From NCBI GenBank assembly GCA_032207245.1, contig CM063499.1:32359201-32423200 (forward strand): a stretch of DNA of 64,000 nucleotides, in the 5' to 3' direction. The stretch's first letter is position 1. The number at the start of each line of letters is the position of its first letter. Of the stretch, positions 1 to 14,400 are shown piece after piece. Made by a program: the position numbers and the translations under genes. The DNA comes from Pardosa pseudoannulata (taxonomy: Eukaryota; Arthropoda; Arachnida; Araneae; Lycosidae). The notes below the pieces were generated by a model that did not search any database, was not told the origin of the DNA, and saw nothing but the letters and a program-made list of their open reading frames with translations.

Positions 1-245
1 GCCAAAATTTTGCAAAACAGGAGAAATATTTTCCAATCAAATTCCTGTAATGTAAAATACTGGACAAAGGCTTCTCAAACATTTTTTGTCATGTTATCTA
101 TGCACCACAGAGGTAAAAGATCAGTCACATGAACCAAATTCAAGGAATCTTTTAGCATGTTTCAACAGTGGCAACGAAAAACAATTTTAATTACTTCACA
201 TTTTCTTCAATTTCAACTAAAAGTTTCATTTTAGATATAAATTAT
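1..245 (-). repeat. Partial copy of a long interspersed repeat (family X)
   Basis: Read on the minus strand, this matches the middle of the copies at 13140-14640 and 18440-19745, including the shared stretch around ACTGTTGAAA..TGCTAA. It is cut by the window edge. Confidence 0.6.
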
Positions 246-252
246 GATAAAC

Positions 253-1126
253 CAAGGGTGCCAAAATAAAATTTTTCAAATCCATGACTTTTCATGACTT
301 TCCCTGATTTAGCAGATCATTTTCCACGACTTTAAAAAGCTTTCATTAAAGTATATATGAATAAAACTTCTGATGTGCATACAAATAAAATATATGCTTT
401 TAGAGAAATTACAGGAATTTTATCATAAAAAAGCTATACACTTACTTTATAAGTGTTAATAAACTCACATACATAAAAATAAACTTTTGTATCTACATAC
501 CTAAGTTTAATCATATAGCAATTTTTCAATCAAAATGTTTCCAATTTGAATTTATACTTTGGTATTATCCAGGTGACCATGAATAATAGCCAAAATATAA
601 CCCCATAATGTTTATATTTTGGTTTGGTTTGGAGCGCTACGGTCTACTTTTTGCACACGAGGGCTAATGAGACCGGGACCTACTGCTTAAAGCCGACTCC
701 AAACGGCTACAAACATCCATGCCACTGTGGGATTCAAACCCACGAACTCCGGTTCCGAAGGCCAGCACCCTAACCATTCGGCCATCATCTACAATTTAAG
801 AAAAAACCAGAATAATATACATTTACCCACCCATTAAGCTTTCTTGCTTTGAGTTTCCTTGGTGAACAAATTTTACTTGGCAATAAGGTCAATAACATAA
901 TACATAAATACCAAACTCAGTAACTTCAGCCAAATAACAAGTAAAAAAAGAATTAAACAATTCAATGCATTTTTATTTAATCGGTAGTTTAGCGGATCCA
1001 TGACTTTCCATGACTTTTACTCATTTTACTTGAAAAATCAAGACTTTCCATGACAAAATTAATCCATTGTCTAAATCCATGATTTTCCATGACTTTCCCC
1101 GACTTTCCAGGTGCGCGGAAACCATG
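253..1126 (-). repeat. CAGGGT-terminus repeat, copy 1, with a SINE inside
   Basis: Matches copy 2 (5784-6582) closely over its full length. The left end is decayed (CAAGGGTGCC). The right end reads GCGCGGAAACCATG. A SINE occupies 619-786 in place of about 120 bp present in the other copies. Confidence 0.8.
619..786 (-). repeat. tRNA-derived SINE, copy 1
   Basis: On the minus strand the head reads TGGCCGAATGGTTAG (A box) and, about 40 bp on, GGTTTGAATCCCAC (B box), the internal RNA polymerase III promoter. The body ends GCGCTCCAAACCAAACC. Four more copies lie in the window, so it is a family and not a tRNA gene. The acceptor stem cannot be folded. Confidence 0.85.
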
Positions 1127-1455
1127 GGAATAATAATACAAAAGTTGGACCATGGGAATAACAATAGAAAAGTTAATATTTGAATAATAATATTTATAAT
1201 ATTCATTCACTTTCAAGGATTAATCTATTCTAGATAAAGTTTTTATACAATATATGATGAAAAGTTTCTTGTATAACTTTTAAAAATTTTTTGGAATCGA
1301 GAAAATAAGATAGTATGTGTAAAAATAGCTTTAGACAAATCAGTTGCTCAGCATTATGCAAAATTAATCCAACCTTTTTCAGTTTTTTCAGTATATCCTT
1401 ACAGTTATAAAAAATTACTGAATTTAGACAGCAATTGTAACACATTAATACTTAC

Positions 1456-4400
1456 CAAATTCATAGAAAATTCTGTAGGATTAAAAACCAAAGTATCTGG
1501 TTTGTAAAATTTTGCACTTCTTTTTGCCAATCCAGTTTGAATTTTCATGAGATCAGAATCAGGCATGATTTCAACAGCAGTAATTTTATCACCCACTAAA
1601 AATAAATATAAGAATCAAAACAAATCTTATTTATCAAAAGACATTTCTGGAATTTTTTACATACTGAAATTTTGGGTTATTTTACTAATAGTACAACTAT
1701 AAAATACAGTGAATCAATTTAATGCAATGTCTTTCAAGTATAAGGGCTGGATTTTTTTAAAAAAAAGGAGGGGGAAAAATTAAATTTTTTATTATTCAAA
1801 AAAACTGAAACCTTGTTTTTTATGTAAATATTATACACAAATTAATAAAAAAAATCACAGGAATTGATATATTTTAATTGTGCTGTTTATTGCTAATATT
1901 GTTACAGTCCTCCATATTGAATAGTGATTTATTCAAACTTCTACTTGATTCCACTTGAAAATAAATGAATAATTTCATTTGCTTTGAAATCAGCTAACAT
2001 AAAATGGCTATACCAAAATTTGGATATTTAATTTCATAAGTTTCCAAACATATATTATATTCCAGAAATTTATTATCTGCTCTGAATCTGTATTAATATT
2101 TACCTAACCCATGACCTACTTTTAAGTGGGTTAATATAAGATCAGCCAGGTGTATTTAATAACTAAAGTTTATTAAAAGATATATGACAGCCACAAAATT
2201 CAAGATAAAAGTATCATATTATCCTAAATACCCCGACATATTGCAGTTATGTGACACTTCTTAAGAATGTACTAAATTTATATCCAGCAAAGGCTGCATT
2301 GAAATAAAAGTGTGATTTGTCCTTTTTTATTTTTTGCATTTTTAAGTGTAAATAGTATAATTTTACGTATTTGAACACACAATTTTTCCATTTGAGTGCA
2401 CCTAACAATTCCACTCTTTCAATTAAAGTAATCAAAATCCCAGAAGTCAAAGAAGTCATTTCCATGAGCAGTGAATATATTACAGCCGCAATTTCGTCAG
2501 CAAATATTCTAAATAAATGTCCATATATCAGGGTTCCCGCTGTTTTTCTAGAACAAAAATTAAGGACTTTCTAAGGACCAAAGTAACATTTTATAAAGAC
2601 CTACTTGAAATACACAGCATAACGACATAAACCCTATTTCCCGAAGAACATATTTTAATGATTATGAACCAGACAAGGCATGTTCAATAAATGCCTTACA
2701 ATATTACAGAATTACATTTTAAAAATTGCATAAAAATTAGTAATAAGATATATGTATTTGACAAAAAATAATTTTGAAAAATTTACATCTAAAGCTTTTT
2801 GAGTGATCAAACTAGAAATAAATTGTGAATAAAATACAATATTATAAACAGTACTTTCTGAGGGTTTAAAAATGACTCTGATACACAAATAGATATATAT
2901 ATATGTTTGTATATACTAGCTGATAATACCCGACGTTGCCTGGAAAAGAAGAAAGTTTTACACTTTTCTATTACATTCAATGCAAGGAAAATTAAACTTC
3001 CATAAGTAACTGAAATATCTACAAACTCCCCATCCGCCAATCTTCATTTAATTAATACGACTGTTAGCTATTAGGAAAAGGCAGCTGACTTTATACTTTA
3101 AACCTTTTAAGTATGCGAAAGATTATTTATTGGTCAAATAATAAGTAACTAAGAAAAAACTGTCCCATAAGAAAACTGATAGGAAATCATGTGACGATGG
3201 TGGATCGCGTTGATGGAGAAATTGACCACATTCCAATTTAAAAATTAAGGAGTTTTTAAGGACCTTTGACAAAAATTAAGTAGTTTTAAGGGTCCTTAAA
3301 AATGAAAGCTAAAATTAAGGAGTTCTTAAGGACTTTTAAGAGCCATGGGAACCCTGTATATATGAATGATGCAACTAAATATGATAAAATGTTTTTCTCA
3401 ATTAAATATAGAGTGAAAAAACATCTAAATTTAACATACATAATGAATATTTTTTTTTAATTTACATTGCTTTAAAATGAAAATAGAAAATGACCTTATT
3501 TTTAAAAAAATAACATGCTATAAAGCTGCTTATTATTTTTTTTATAGGACCATTTTTGGAACAGATATTGTTCTGTTGATCATTGAAAAAAACATTGCCC
3601 TAGAATTAGTCAAATTCTGAAAAAATCCCCCAATTTTTTAAGAATTTTGAAAAGTACCATGACAAATTTCTGATGTGTAGCCTCCCTGAAATGTCTTAAA
3701 CTTTTATTTCTAAATACTAAAATCGCCCCCCCCCCTGGAGGAATATGTATAATAAAGCAATGTACTTAAAGGGTAAATAAATCTTATTTGAGAATATGTA
3801 TGAGTAAGAGGGAGGGGAGAAAAGTCTTTAGTCTTGAAAAATATTAATTTTTTTATAGAAGAAATGAGCTTAATTTAATGCATTTCAATACAACTTTTGA
3901 AATTATTTATTAGCTATTATTTTAAAAAAAAGTTATCCATGCCTAAAAAATGATATGATTAACATAATTCAAAAATATTATTTACTATTTCATAAAAGAA
4001 AAACATTTGAATGAATTAAATGCATGAAAAAATAATGCTAATATCTATTCTTGGTTAGATATGGATATATTTATAAGCATACGAAGACAATTTAGATACC
4101 TATAATCAGGTTTGGCATAATTTAAATCAGTTGTTTTTTTGTTTTTTGAAAAAATCATTGATTTAAATAATTTTTTTTCACTTCTTTTAAAACCTATATT
4201 CCAAAGACAGGAGAATTGAAAATCAGTCATCACAGTAATACCAATAAGTAAATAAGTTTAAATAGATAGCATGTGCTTTCCAAGAATTTAGGGGTTGACA
4301 TCAGAAAGTATGTAGTAGGGGTAGTACAATGATTGATTATGACTGGTGGAATTCATTTTATGAAATGGGAGGTAAAGAGAGTATTACTGAACTTGAAATT

Positions 4401-7400
4401 CAGTTTGTCTACCAAATAACAACAGCCGTGGCTTCATCTGCCGGAATGGAAAGACAGTTTTCTTCTTTTGGTACTGTTCATTCTAGCCTTGATAACCAAT
4501 TAGGAGTGGATAAAGTATCAAAGCTAGTGTTTTTATTGAAACAATTAAATCCATAATTCGATGATTAAAAAATACTGAAATAATTGTGATTTGTTTTTTT
4601 TTTTAATAAATAGTTTGCATTAAAAGAATATTTAATTTTTTCTTTAAATTTGCATCTAATTCGGTTTGCACTATCCAATTACGAAATAATGGAATGTATT
4701 TAGATTAAAATTTATATAATTAATTTTAGGTAATCAGTGTGTAGAATATAGTACATAGATAAGATGTTACTTCTTATAACAAACTATTCTATGTATATTG
4801 CAAGAAACAAAAACAACAATTAAAATTAGTATTCAGAAAAAAAGGCAGAGAAATCCGATTTAAATCAAAAAACTGATTTAAATCAAATAAATCTGATTTT
4901 TTTGATTTTTAAAAAAAAAAAATCATTTTCTTCCAACCCTGCCTATAATAAATTAAAGGTAATAAAAGAATTAATTTAAAGAAAAAAAAATCTTTCCTTT
5001 AATTTTTTTAAATATTAGCAACGTACAGTGATAGTATACAGAGGTTAGCAGCATTCAAAAGCAGTTCAATATCTAATTTTAGACATGGAAGACTTTCTAA
5101 TTATTCCTTCACAAAAAGTATATCAAACATCAACATGGTACTCCAGTGATAAAATAGCCAAAATAAATATGCTCCCCCACCACCACCATGAGCTGCCCTA
5201 AAGGTGATTTCATTTATTCATTTAAATTGTGTGTAAGCACAGTTATTACAAATAAGGGTCTATTTACTCAAGCTGGAGAATTGATGAAAAACTGGTAGAA
5301 ACTGACCACTCCACCCAGTTTATCATTCAGTTGTGATTTCACAAAGGAAAACTGTAAAGTTTAACATGTTGAATGCCACAGCAATTTATACATATCTGGC
5401 CTAAATAGATAACTTGATTTAATCTCATATTATTAAAAACTCTAATTTGTGGACAGAAATTCAGTAAAGTCATGAATTATTTATTTTCCAAGAGCATTGA
5501 CTCTTTGTTCTTTTCCCAGAAGTCATCTATCGATATTAGCACTGATATACTACAAGTTTATTCGTAGCTGCACAAAAATACAGGGTTGCAAAAAACCCAC
5601 CTACCCAGAAAAACCTGCCCGGGTTTTTCTTGGTAAAACCCAGTCTAAAAAACCCAATAAAACCCTTCCTAAGGGTTTTATTGGGTTTTTTAAAAATTGA
5701 TGACATTTTTATTTATTTTCAGAAATTTATCTAAATTTTTTACCCTCTTTCAATTTGAAAGAATTATTCTGTGGAATTATATACAGGGTATCTGCAAAAT
5801 AAAATTTTTCAAATCCATGACTTTTCATGACTTTCCCTGATTTAGCAGATCATTTTCCATGACTTTAAAAAGCTTTCGTTAAAGTATATATGAATAAAAC
5901 TTCTGATGTACATACAAATAAAATATATGCTTTTAGAGAAATTACAGGAATTTTATCATAAAAAAACTATAAACTTACTTTATAAGTGTTAATAAACTCA
6001 CATACATAAAAATAAATTGTTGTATCTACATACCTAAGTTTAATCATATAGCAATTTTTCAATCAAAATGTTTCCAATTTGAATTCAGGGTACTTTGGTA
6101 TTATCCAGGTGACCATGAATAATAGCCAAATATAACCCTATAATGTTTATATACAATATCCCTAGAGATAAACTTATATTTTGTGCAAAAATCTTAACTA
6201 ATTTTTATTAAAAAATAATTATTATTATATTAATAAAATTTTAATCTACAATTTAAGAAAAAACCAGAATAATATACATTTACCCACCCATTAAGCTTTC
6301 TTGCTTTGAGTTTCCTTGGTGAACAAATTTTACTTGGCAATATGGTCAATAGGATAATACATAAATACCAAACTCAGTAACTTCAGCCAAATGACAAGTA
6401 AAAATAGAATTAAACAATTCAATGCATTTTTTTTAATCGGTAGTTTAGCGGATCCATGACTTTCCATGACTTTTACTCATTTTACTTGAAAAATCAAGAC
6501 TTTCCATGACAAAATTAATCCATTGTCTAAATCCATGATTTTCCATGACTTTCCCTGACTTTCCAAGTGCGCGGAAACCATGTATATATAGTCTATCAAA
6601 ATTCAGAAAAATATTTGCAAATTTATGGGAAATCCAACATAACAATTTAGAAAATTTTCAATTCTTTTGTCACCAAGAAAGGGATAGAGTAGAGATATCC
6701 CCCTTTCTCATCTTTCATCATGAAAAACAAGTTGTGTTGACTGTTGAGAAATGACCTTCCCTTGTTCCTGGGACTTGAGTCTTTTTTTGGCTACACATTA
6801 ATTGTCTATTACCTTTGACAAAAATTTTATGCAAAAACGTTTCAAAAATGTTTTTTTAAATGGAGAAAGAATAGAGCTAAAAAGTAATCCTTTGTTAAAA
6901 CTGTTTAAAAAGTATTATAAAAAGTAAACTTTTTTATAGTCTTTACATTGATTTATTTGTATTAATTAATTTCTTGAATATTAAGTTAATAAAAATATAA
7001 TCAGTTTTAGCAATTTAATCTTTTCTGAAATAAGGTACTTCCCCTGCCCTCTCCTCTTAAAACCAGACCCCAATAAAACCCAGAAAAACCTACCGTGGTT
7101 GGGTTTTTCTTAAAAAACCCGGGTTTTTTCCAACTGTGCAAAAATGGCAAGTAAACACAGTATGAGATAACTCATAGTTGGCATTTTAGAAAAGAAAGCA
7201 ATCTGAGTTATCTTGTTGTTGACAGCCAACGTGTTAATTGATAGTATGTGGACCAATAATTCATACACTTACAAAAATGCAATGAAATTTCTGAATAAAA
7301 ATGGTGGAAAATGATATTACCTGATTTTTTCTGAACTTGACTCCATAAGCGCTGTGTTTCATCTATAGCCTCATTTAGATCATATACTCCACTTATATAA

Positions 7401-10400
7401 TTTTCTTCTTGTGCTAAAAGATTATAAAAATATTGATATAAATAAAATATTTAACAAAGAAACACTTACACAAAAAACTATGCATTTTATATAATTTAAA
7501 CACAGTACATACTTCATTTTAAAACAAAAAAGATGTTAACCCTTTCAGACCTGATTTTCGCTAATCGATATGAAAAAAATGCCTGCAACTAGGCTATTGT
7601 AAATAGATCTAAGGAAAAATAAATAAATAAATCCTGATTACAAGCTTTTCAAGAAAAACCGCTTTTTCTTTTTGTGTATAAGTGTACACATCCGTCCTAC
7701 GTAATGAAAATATTATATGTGAAATTTTTATATTATAGGGGAAACCGGGATAAAATGGTCCGCTTTTGTAAATTTTGAGTATTTGCTCTCAAACTAATGA
7801 TTTTTTGAATCTGAAAATATCTATGCACATTGCCTATATATTAGGCTTTATATTACACTCAGTTAAAACCAATTATTATAATTACTTTTTATTATAATTT
7901 TTTTAATAGCAAGTGACAAATTGGACCATTTTACCCCGACCCCAGGGTAAAATGGTCCATGGCACGGGGTAAAATTGACCGCAAAAAATTTCTACAGAAA
8001 ACTTAATTGTAGTACATTATTTAATAGTACAAAACATAAAATGTATTATATTTATTTTCTATAGCTTCAATCTGTACACATAAAGCATAATATTAGCGAA
8101 TATTGAAGTTAATGAATGATACACCAAAAGATTTGTGTGTTACTGAAAGTCTGCTATTTTCTTGAGAAGCAGTAGGATCTGGGAGACTCATCACAATATC
8201 TTGAACATTTCAGAGCGATTCATCAACATTTTCAGGGAAAATGAACACATTTTGATTAGGTTTTTGCCTTATAAATTTCACGAGAGCGTAATCTTCATCA
8301 TTTTTTTCTGTTATTAAACCAACCAAATGAACCACTTTCTTTTTTGTCAAAAATTTAACCAAAACATACTTGCCAACTTTTAATTCATTATCAAAATCAG
8401 CATCATGCTGTGAATTGCTTTCTTTATCACTGTGTTGTGTATCACTATAAACAGACATATTTTCCGAATCACTCGAACTTTTTGATCCACATAAATTTTC
8501 TTTATTTGCTTTAAAATTCACAGTTTTATCATTTTTCTGCTTAGTTAAGACTAACATTTTTTCTAAATTCTTCCTATCTTTAACTAACATACAATTACAC
8601 AATCATTTTCAAGACTGCAGTGCTGTCATCTATGTATCAAAGTATTAAACATTAAAAATAATAAATAAAATAAATAATTGGGGATGGTCCCTTTTACGCC
8701 GGTCTCCCCGATGTGTACAATTGTGTACATTAGGTCTGAAAGGGTTAATCGGGCAAAAAATCTTGTTTAAAATATATACATTTTTCTTAGAATCTTTATT
8801 CAGCTCATGAATAATAATAGCATCTAATCTGTTAATAAAAAACTAGTCATAGTAACTTTTTAAATATTTTTTTTAATTTGGGATGCTATGGTCAATATTT
8901 TACAAAACTAGGAACAATTTAACTGACACCTACCATTCAAAGTATATTCCAAACAATTACAAAAATCCCTGCTATTAGCAGGACTTGAACTATAATCAAA
9001 TGGTAGTACCTTATTTACTCAAACAATATCCAGTCATTAATACTATTCAAGCATCATCCTCGGTATGGTTTGGTTTGGAGCGCTACAGTTAAGGTATCCA
9101 TTTTTAAACATGTATTTTAATTTTTTAATAGTTAAAGTTGCATTCATAAACTTAAAATGCATTTTTTTCAGAATGGTATTTTTAATAAAATGTTGAAACT
9201 TGAAATGTTATTTCACTAAATGTTCTTAAAATATTTTGTTGAAAATTATTATGAATGCTTTTGATAGTATTTACTAGTAAATGACCAAAAAGCTTTAAAT
9301 TTGGATAATTTTTAAGGATTTTACACTCATAGTTAGATATAGAGGTAATGAAAATTTGTTTAAAATTCAATGTGTATGATTTTGAAAGACCAAAATTTTT
9401 TACCAAATGAAAATTAAGCAAAGATTTTAGGTTATTCACTAGTCCAGTGTATAAGAAATGTGTTGCATCAAAAAATATTGAAATAATTTAATTTATTAAA
9501 AAATTAGACCTTTTGAAAAAACCCAATTTTTTTACTAAATTTTCTTCATTTCTCAGAAATTTTATAAAAACTTCTCCAGGAATAAATTTTTAAATGCAAT
9601 TCTCTATGATAATATAAAAAATAAATCTAAAAATGTAAAAACATGAACTAGTTTCCACGTTTAAAGAAAAAAGTTCTCTGAACATAGATATACCTTAACT
9701 GTTTTGCTCACTAACACTCACGAAACCAGGACCTACTGCTTAAAACCAATTGTGAATGACTACAAACATTCATGAAAGTTGTGGGATTTAAACCTGTGAG
9801 CTCTAGTACTAAAGCATCATCCTTGAATCCAGTATCTCAAATATTTCAATTTTGATTACAAAGATTTTCATTTAAATACAGATTTTATATATATAATTAA
9901 AATATAGATTAAAATGGTATAAGTTAGATAAGAAAACTTTTTTTTTGTTGTTGTTAAAATTTGACTAAGGAGTATAGGCATTAATGGGATTATATACAGT
10001 ATATTTCTGAATATAAGCTGAGGATACGATTTTCCTTCAAAAATTTACACAAAGTTCAAAACCTGTATAAAAGCCGAAGTGAAAAAAAATTACTAGAACG
10101 TTCAAATATGTCGCCAAGAAGCCAAAAATATCACCTAGCAGGTAAAGCAGGGGAAATATTTTCCAATCAAGTTGCTTTAAATTAAAATACTACACCAACG
10201 CTTCTCAGACCTTTTTTGCCATAGCATCAAATTTAAATACCATATAATTTGATGACTGGTCGCACCTCAAGATAAATACAAGAATGTATCTCAGTTCATT
10301 TTAAAAGTGATGAGGAAAAAACAACTTATATTTTAAATTATAATGAACTTCATGCATCTTAATTAATTTGAAAATTTACACTATTTTATCTAGATTACTG

Positions 10401-11443
10401 CTGTAGAGAATGGTTTCAAAATCAGGGCTAGAACAATGGTATTTTTACTTAGACACTAAAGGCAAATTTCAATTCTGGTTGGTTGGTTGGTTGGTTGGTT
10501 GGTTGGTTGGTTAGAATTTAGTGGCACTAATTCCTGAAAGGACAAACTGCGCCAAACAAGACGAAAATAAAAAACAAAGTAAGATAAAAAAAATATAAAA
10601 AAACACAGGAGAAAGGAATTTTGAGAATGAAAAAGACGAAACTAAAAGTTAAAAACGTTAAAAGCACATAAAAATCAAACAAACGGAGATAATAAATTGC
10701 AAATATATACAAGATAGATTAATACATTAAAAGAAAATTAAAAAACAAAATCAAAAATTGAGAAATTGAAAATCAAAAAATTGTTAAATTGAAAATTAAA
10801 AATTGAAATAAAGATTAATGTACAAAAAATCACAGAATTCAGATTTCATAATAAAAACCCGTACAGCGAAGAAAGGGAAACAAGCCTGGGTGTGGCGTTT
10901 CACCTATGATTGAGTCAAGATTCGGCGATAATTTTTTAAAGAATTTTATATACATTCAATTCTGGTAACCCTATATAAAGATGACTTTCTTAAATTTACG
11001 CAGTACAAACTTAGGGGGAGGAAAAGAACAAAACATGCTACACTTGACAATTCCTCGATTACTTCCGGGTTACGTAGAATTGTGTTCATTAGATGATTAG
11101 CCGATCCGATACCATTATAGTACTATTGTTTTGGAATAATTATAACACACGTAGGAGTCCTTTTTAATTTATTTTTCAATTTTTATGTCTTCTCATTTCA
11201 AAATTTGTACATGATTTATTTACTTTTTACCATTACGTATTTTCTTTATGTTCTTTACTATTTTCTTATTCCTTACCACTTTGTTAATTTTGCCAATATG
11301 GCAACTTTTTGTTGCTAATAGCATCACCAAGAAAACACATTACATCTGTTCCATAGACCTGTATATAAGATGACACCCACCCACCCACCTTGCACACACA
11401 CACTTTAGGTCTTCAAAAAGGCCCAAAAATTCTTGGTTTACAC

Positions 11444-11487
<44 letters not shown>

Positions 11488-14400
11488 ATTTAAAAGGAAA
11501 GTTTGTGCTGCTATTATTACAAAATTCCCACAATCTGTCTTAGATGCCATTTAAAAAGCTATTTTCAGCCTAACGAACAATTTGTTACTTCAGGGAAGAA
11601 TGCAATTACCATGGAAATATAAAAATCAAAAGTATTAATTTTTTATAACTTGCTTTGAATCTACAAGATTGTCTGAACCTAACTATACCAAATTAGCCAA
11701 TAAAACTATAATAATTTACACCTTAAAGAAAAATGTATTCAAAAAACCTCTTTATTCTATTGACTCCATATACCCTTAAGAGTACAGATTAATAACATGG
11801 ATTCAAATGTCAGATGTTAACTTATATTGCTTAACTTAAAGGATCAGGAGATTTATAGTGCCTTTAATAAAACAGGAATTTGCTGTCGAACCCCCGTCGA
11901 CGCGTCCGTTCAGTGGGTTAAAACCTATAATCCAAAGACAGGAGAAATAGGGATCAGTCAGCACAGAAATACCAATAAGTAAATAAGGCATATATTACTA
12001 TGCATGTGCTTTACAAGAATTGAAGGGTTGTTATCAGAAAGTATATAGTAGAGGTAGTATGACTGATTAGGACTAGTGGAATTCATTTTATGTAATGGGA
12101 GGTAAAGAGAGTGTTACAGAACTCAAAATCCAGTTTGTCTACCCAATAACAACAGCTGTGACTTCGTCTGCTAGAATGGAAAGACAGTTTTCTTCTTTTG
12201 GTATTGTTCATTCTAGCCTTGATGACTAATTAGGAGTGGATAAAGCATCAAAGATAGTGTTTTTATTGAAACAATTAAATCCATCATTCAGTGCTTAAAA
12301 AATAATTGTGATTTGTTTTTTTTTTAAATAAATACTTTGTATTAAAAGAATATTTAATTCATTCTTTAAATTTTTATCTTATTTAGTTTGCACTACCTAA
12401 TTACAAAATAATGGAATGTATTTAGATTAAAATTTATCTATTTAATTTTAGATAATCAGTGTGTAGACTATACTAAATAGATAAGATGTTACTTCTTATA
12501 ACAAACTATTCTATGTATATTGCAAAAAACATTAAAACAATTAAAATTAGTATTCAGGAAAAATAAAAAAAAATCCGATTTAAATAAAAAAAATCTGATT
12601 TAAATCAAATAAATCTGATTCTTTTGATTTTTTTTTTTAAATCATGATTTTTTTTCCAACCCTGAATAATAATAATGCAGGGGAACTTGCTGCCCATACA
12701 ATGCCACAGATATCGTTGACCCTTTTATTATAGGCACTCAACAATACTCTAAGATAACACAGTTGGCCCTCACAATTTAGAAGCAGGGACCAAAGGGAAG
12801 AAATGGCACCTCAGTATAATAGGGATTAGTTCTGTTAGTGTATCGGGGCTGCCGTCTTGAGGAGGCGATTGCTTGCCAAATTTTGTGTGATTGCAAGCAT
12901 TTCTCGGCTCTTAGGTTTGAGCACCTTGGTCGCCACTTTCTTGAGCCTTGGGAGCAGCAGGACATCCATGACAGTTGTCTGTTGAGATTTGCTTCAGCTT
13001 GTTGCCTTTTCTCATAGGTGCTCTTGGGTCGTGTTTCGTTTTATTCTTCCTGGGTTTGTGTTCGATAGACCTCTAGTCGCAGTACCCTGCTCTTCGGGTG
13101 CCCTGCTCTAAAGGTAAATTCATTCATTCATTCATTCACTCATTCAAATGGAAGATGCCCCACACTTGGCCTGCATGTCCAGACGTATCGTTTGGGACAT
13201 GGAGACACTGGGGCCATGAACTCACCTTATATTTCCATGTATAACATGAGAATTTTGGGGCTTTTTATACACCTAAAGTAGGAGGAACTATATTGGCTTT
13301 ACAAAGAGCCCCGGAATTCATAGTAATAGACTGAGATGGCTTGTACATATCTGGAGAACCCCTGATGACAACCCTACTAAACTGTATACTTTTAAAAACC
13401 TTGAGGGATCCCGTACCCAAGGAGGACCACCTACAAGATGGCTAGACGATATTGAAATTGACCTCAAATCCTTGAAGATTAAGAACTGAAAAAGAGTTGT
13501 TCTAGACCGTTTGAGTTGGAGGAAGCGTGCTGTCCAGGCAGCTAGGACTTATAATAGGTTGTTATGCTCATGAAGAAGAAGAAGAAAGTAGGAGGATCGG
13601 CTTATATATGGATCCATGGAACAAATGTAGTATAGGTTTTTTGCCATTGGACATAAAAAAGGTACCAAATCGTCAAAAATTAACAAAATGTGTTTTTTAC
13701 AAAAAAAGAGAGGAGAGAATAACGAAGTTGTATAACAGTAAAAAGTAAATGAAGTTTGCAAAAATTTTGAAATGGGAAAAAATAAAAATTGAAAAATCAA
13801 TTTTAAAAAGCCTCCAATTTGTGTTATAATCGTGCCAAAACTGCAGTACTATATTTTAGCAGATCGTCTAATCTTAAAATACACACAATTCTAAATAGGC
13901 CGGAAGCAATCGATAAAATAGCAAAAATAATTTTTTTAAGTATATTAAATGTATGGAAAAGTTTACCTTTATACAGGGTTGCCAGAGTTGAAATTATTAT
14001 CGTTAGCATCAAAGTAAATATTGGCCACATGGTCTAGAGCCCCGATTATTAAAACTTGTGCTGTAGCAGTAATCTAGATAAGTTATTGTAAAATTGTGAA
14101 ATTAATAAAGACAGCTTAAAATTTATTAAAATTTAAGATATAAGTTGCTTTTCTTGGCTACTGTTGAAATGTGCTAAGAGATCAGGGGCGTATGCAAGGG
14201 GGGGGGTAGGGGTTTAAACACCTCCCTTGAGCTCAGACAAAATGGCAAAAATAAAAATTTTGGTAGAAATTATGCAAGCTATTATTTTTTAGAATTATGA
14301 CACCCTCCCCCCTCTTGAAAAAAGTTTGCTACTGTAAAAGATATATTTGTCTCAAAATGTAGCCAATCCTCTATCTTAATGGTACTTAAAGTGGATGCAG

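Larger units (their letters stand above)
7540..8744. mobile_element. piggyBac-type element in a TTAA site
   Basis: TTAA at 7536-7539 and 8745-8748 flank perfect 13-bp inverted termini CCCTTTCAGACCT. Most of the interior is a second element (7738-8709). The remaining piggyBac arms are short and non-coding, with GTGTACACAT-like subterminal motifs on both sides. Confidence 0.85.

Noticed and set aside
622..785. tRNA gene on the minus strand
   Set aside because: A and B boxes are present but no closed acceptor stem, and the unit is repeated with a long shared non-tRNA body; it is a SINE.
989..1216. Frames at 989-1216 and 6445-6645 encoding similar peptides
   Set aside because: Both arise from the terminal arrays of the CAGGGT repeat, not from a gene.
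13527..14037. Short frames on both strands
   Set aside because: They lie in the family X repeat and are not kept open in the other copy.
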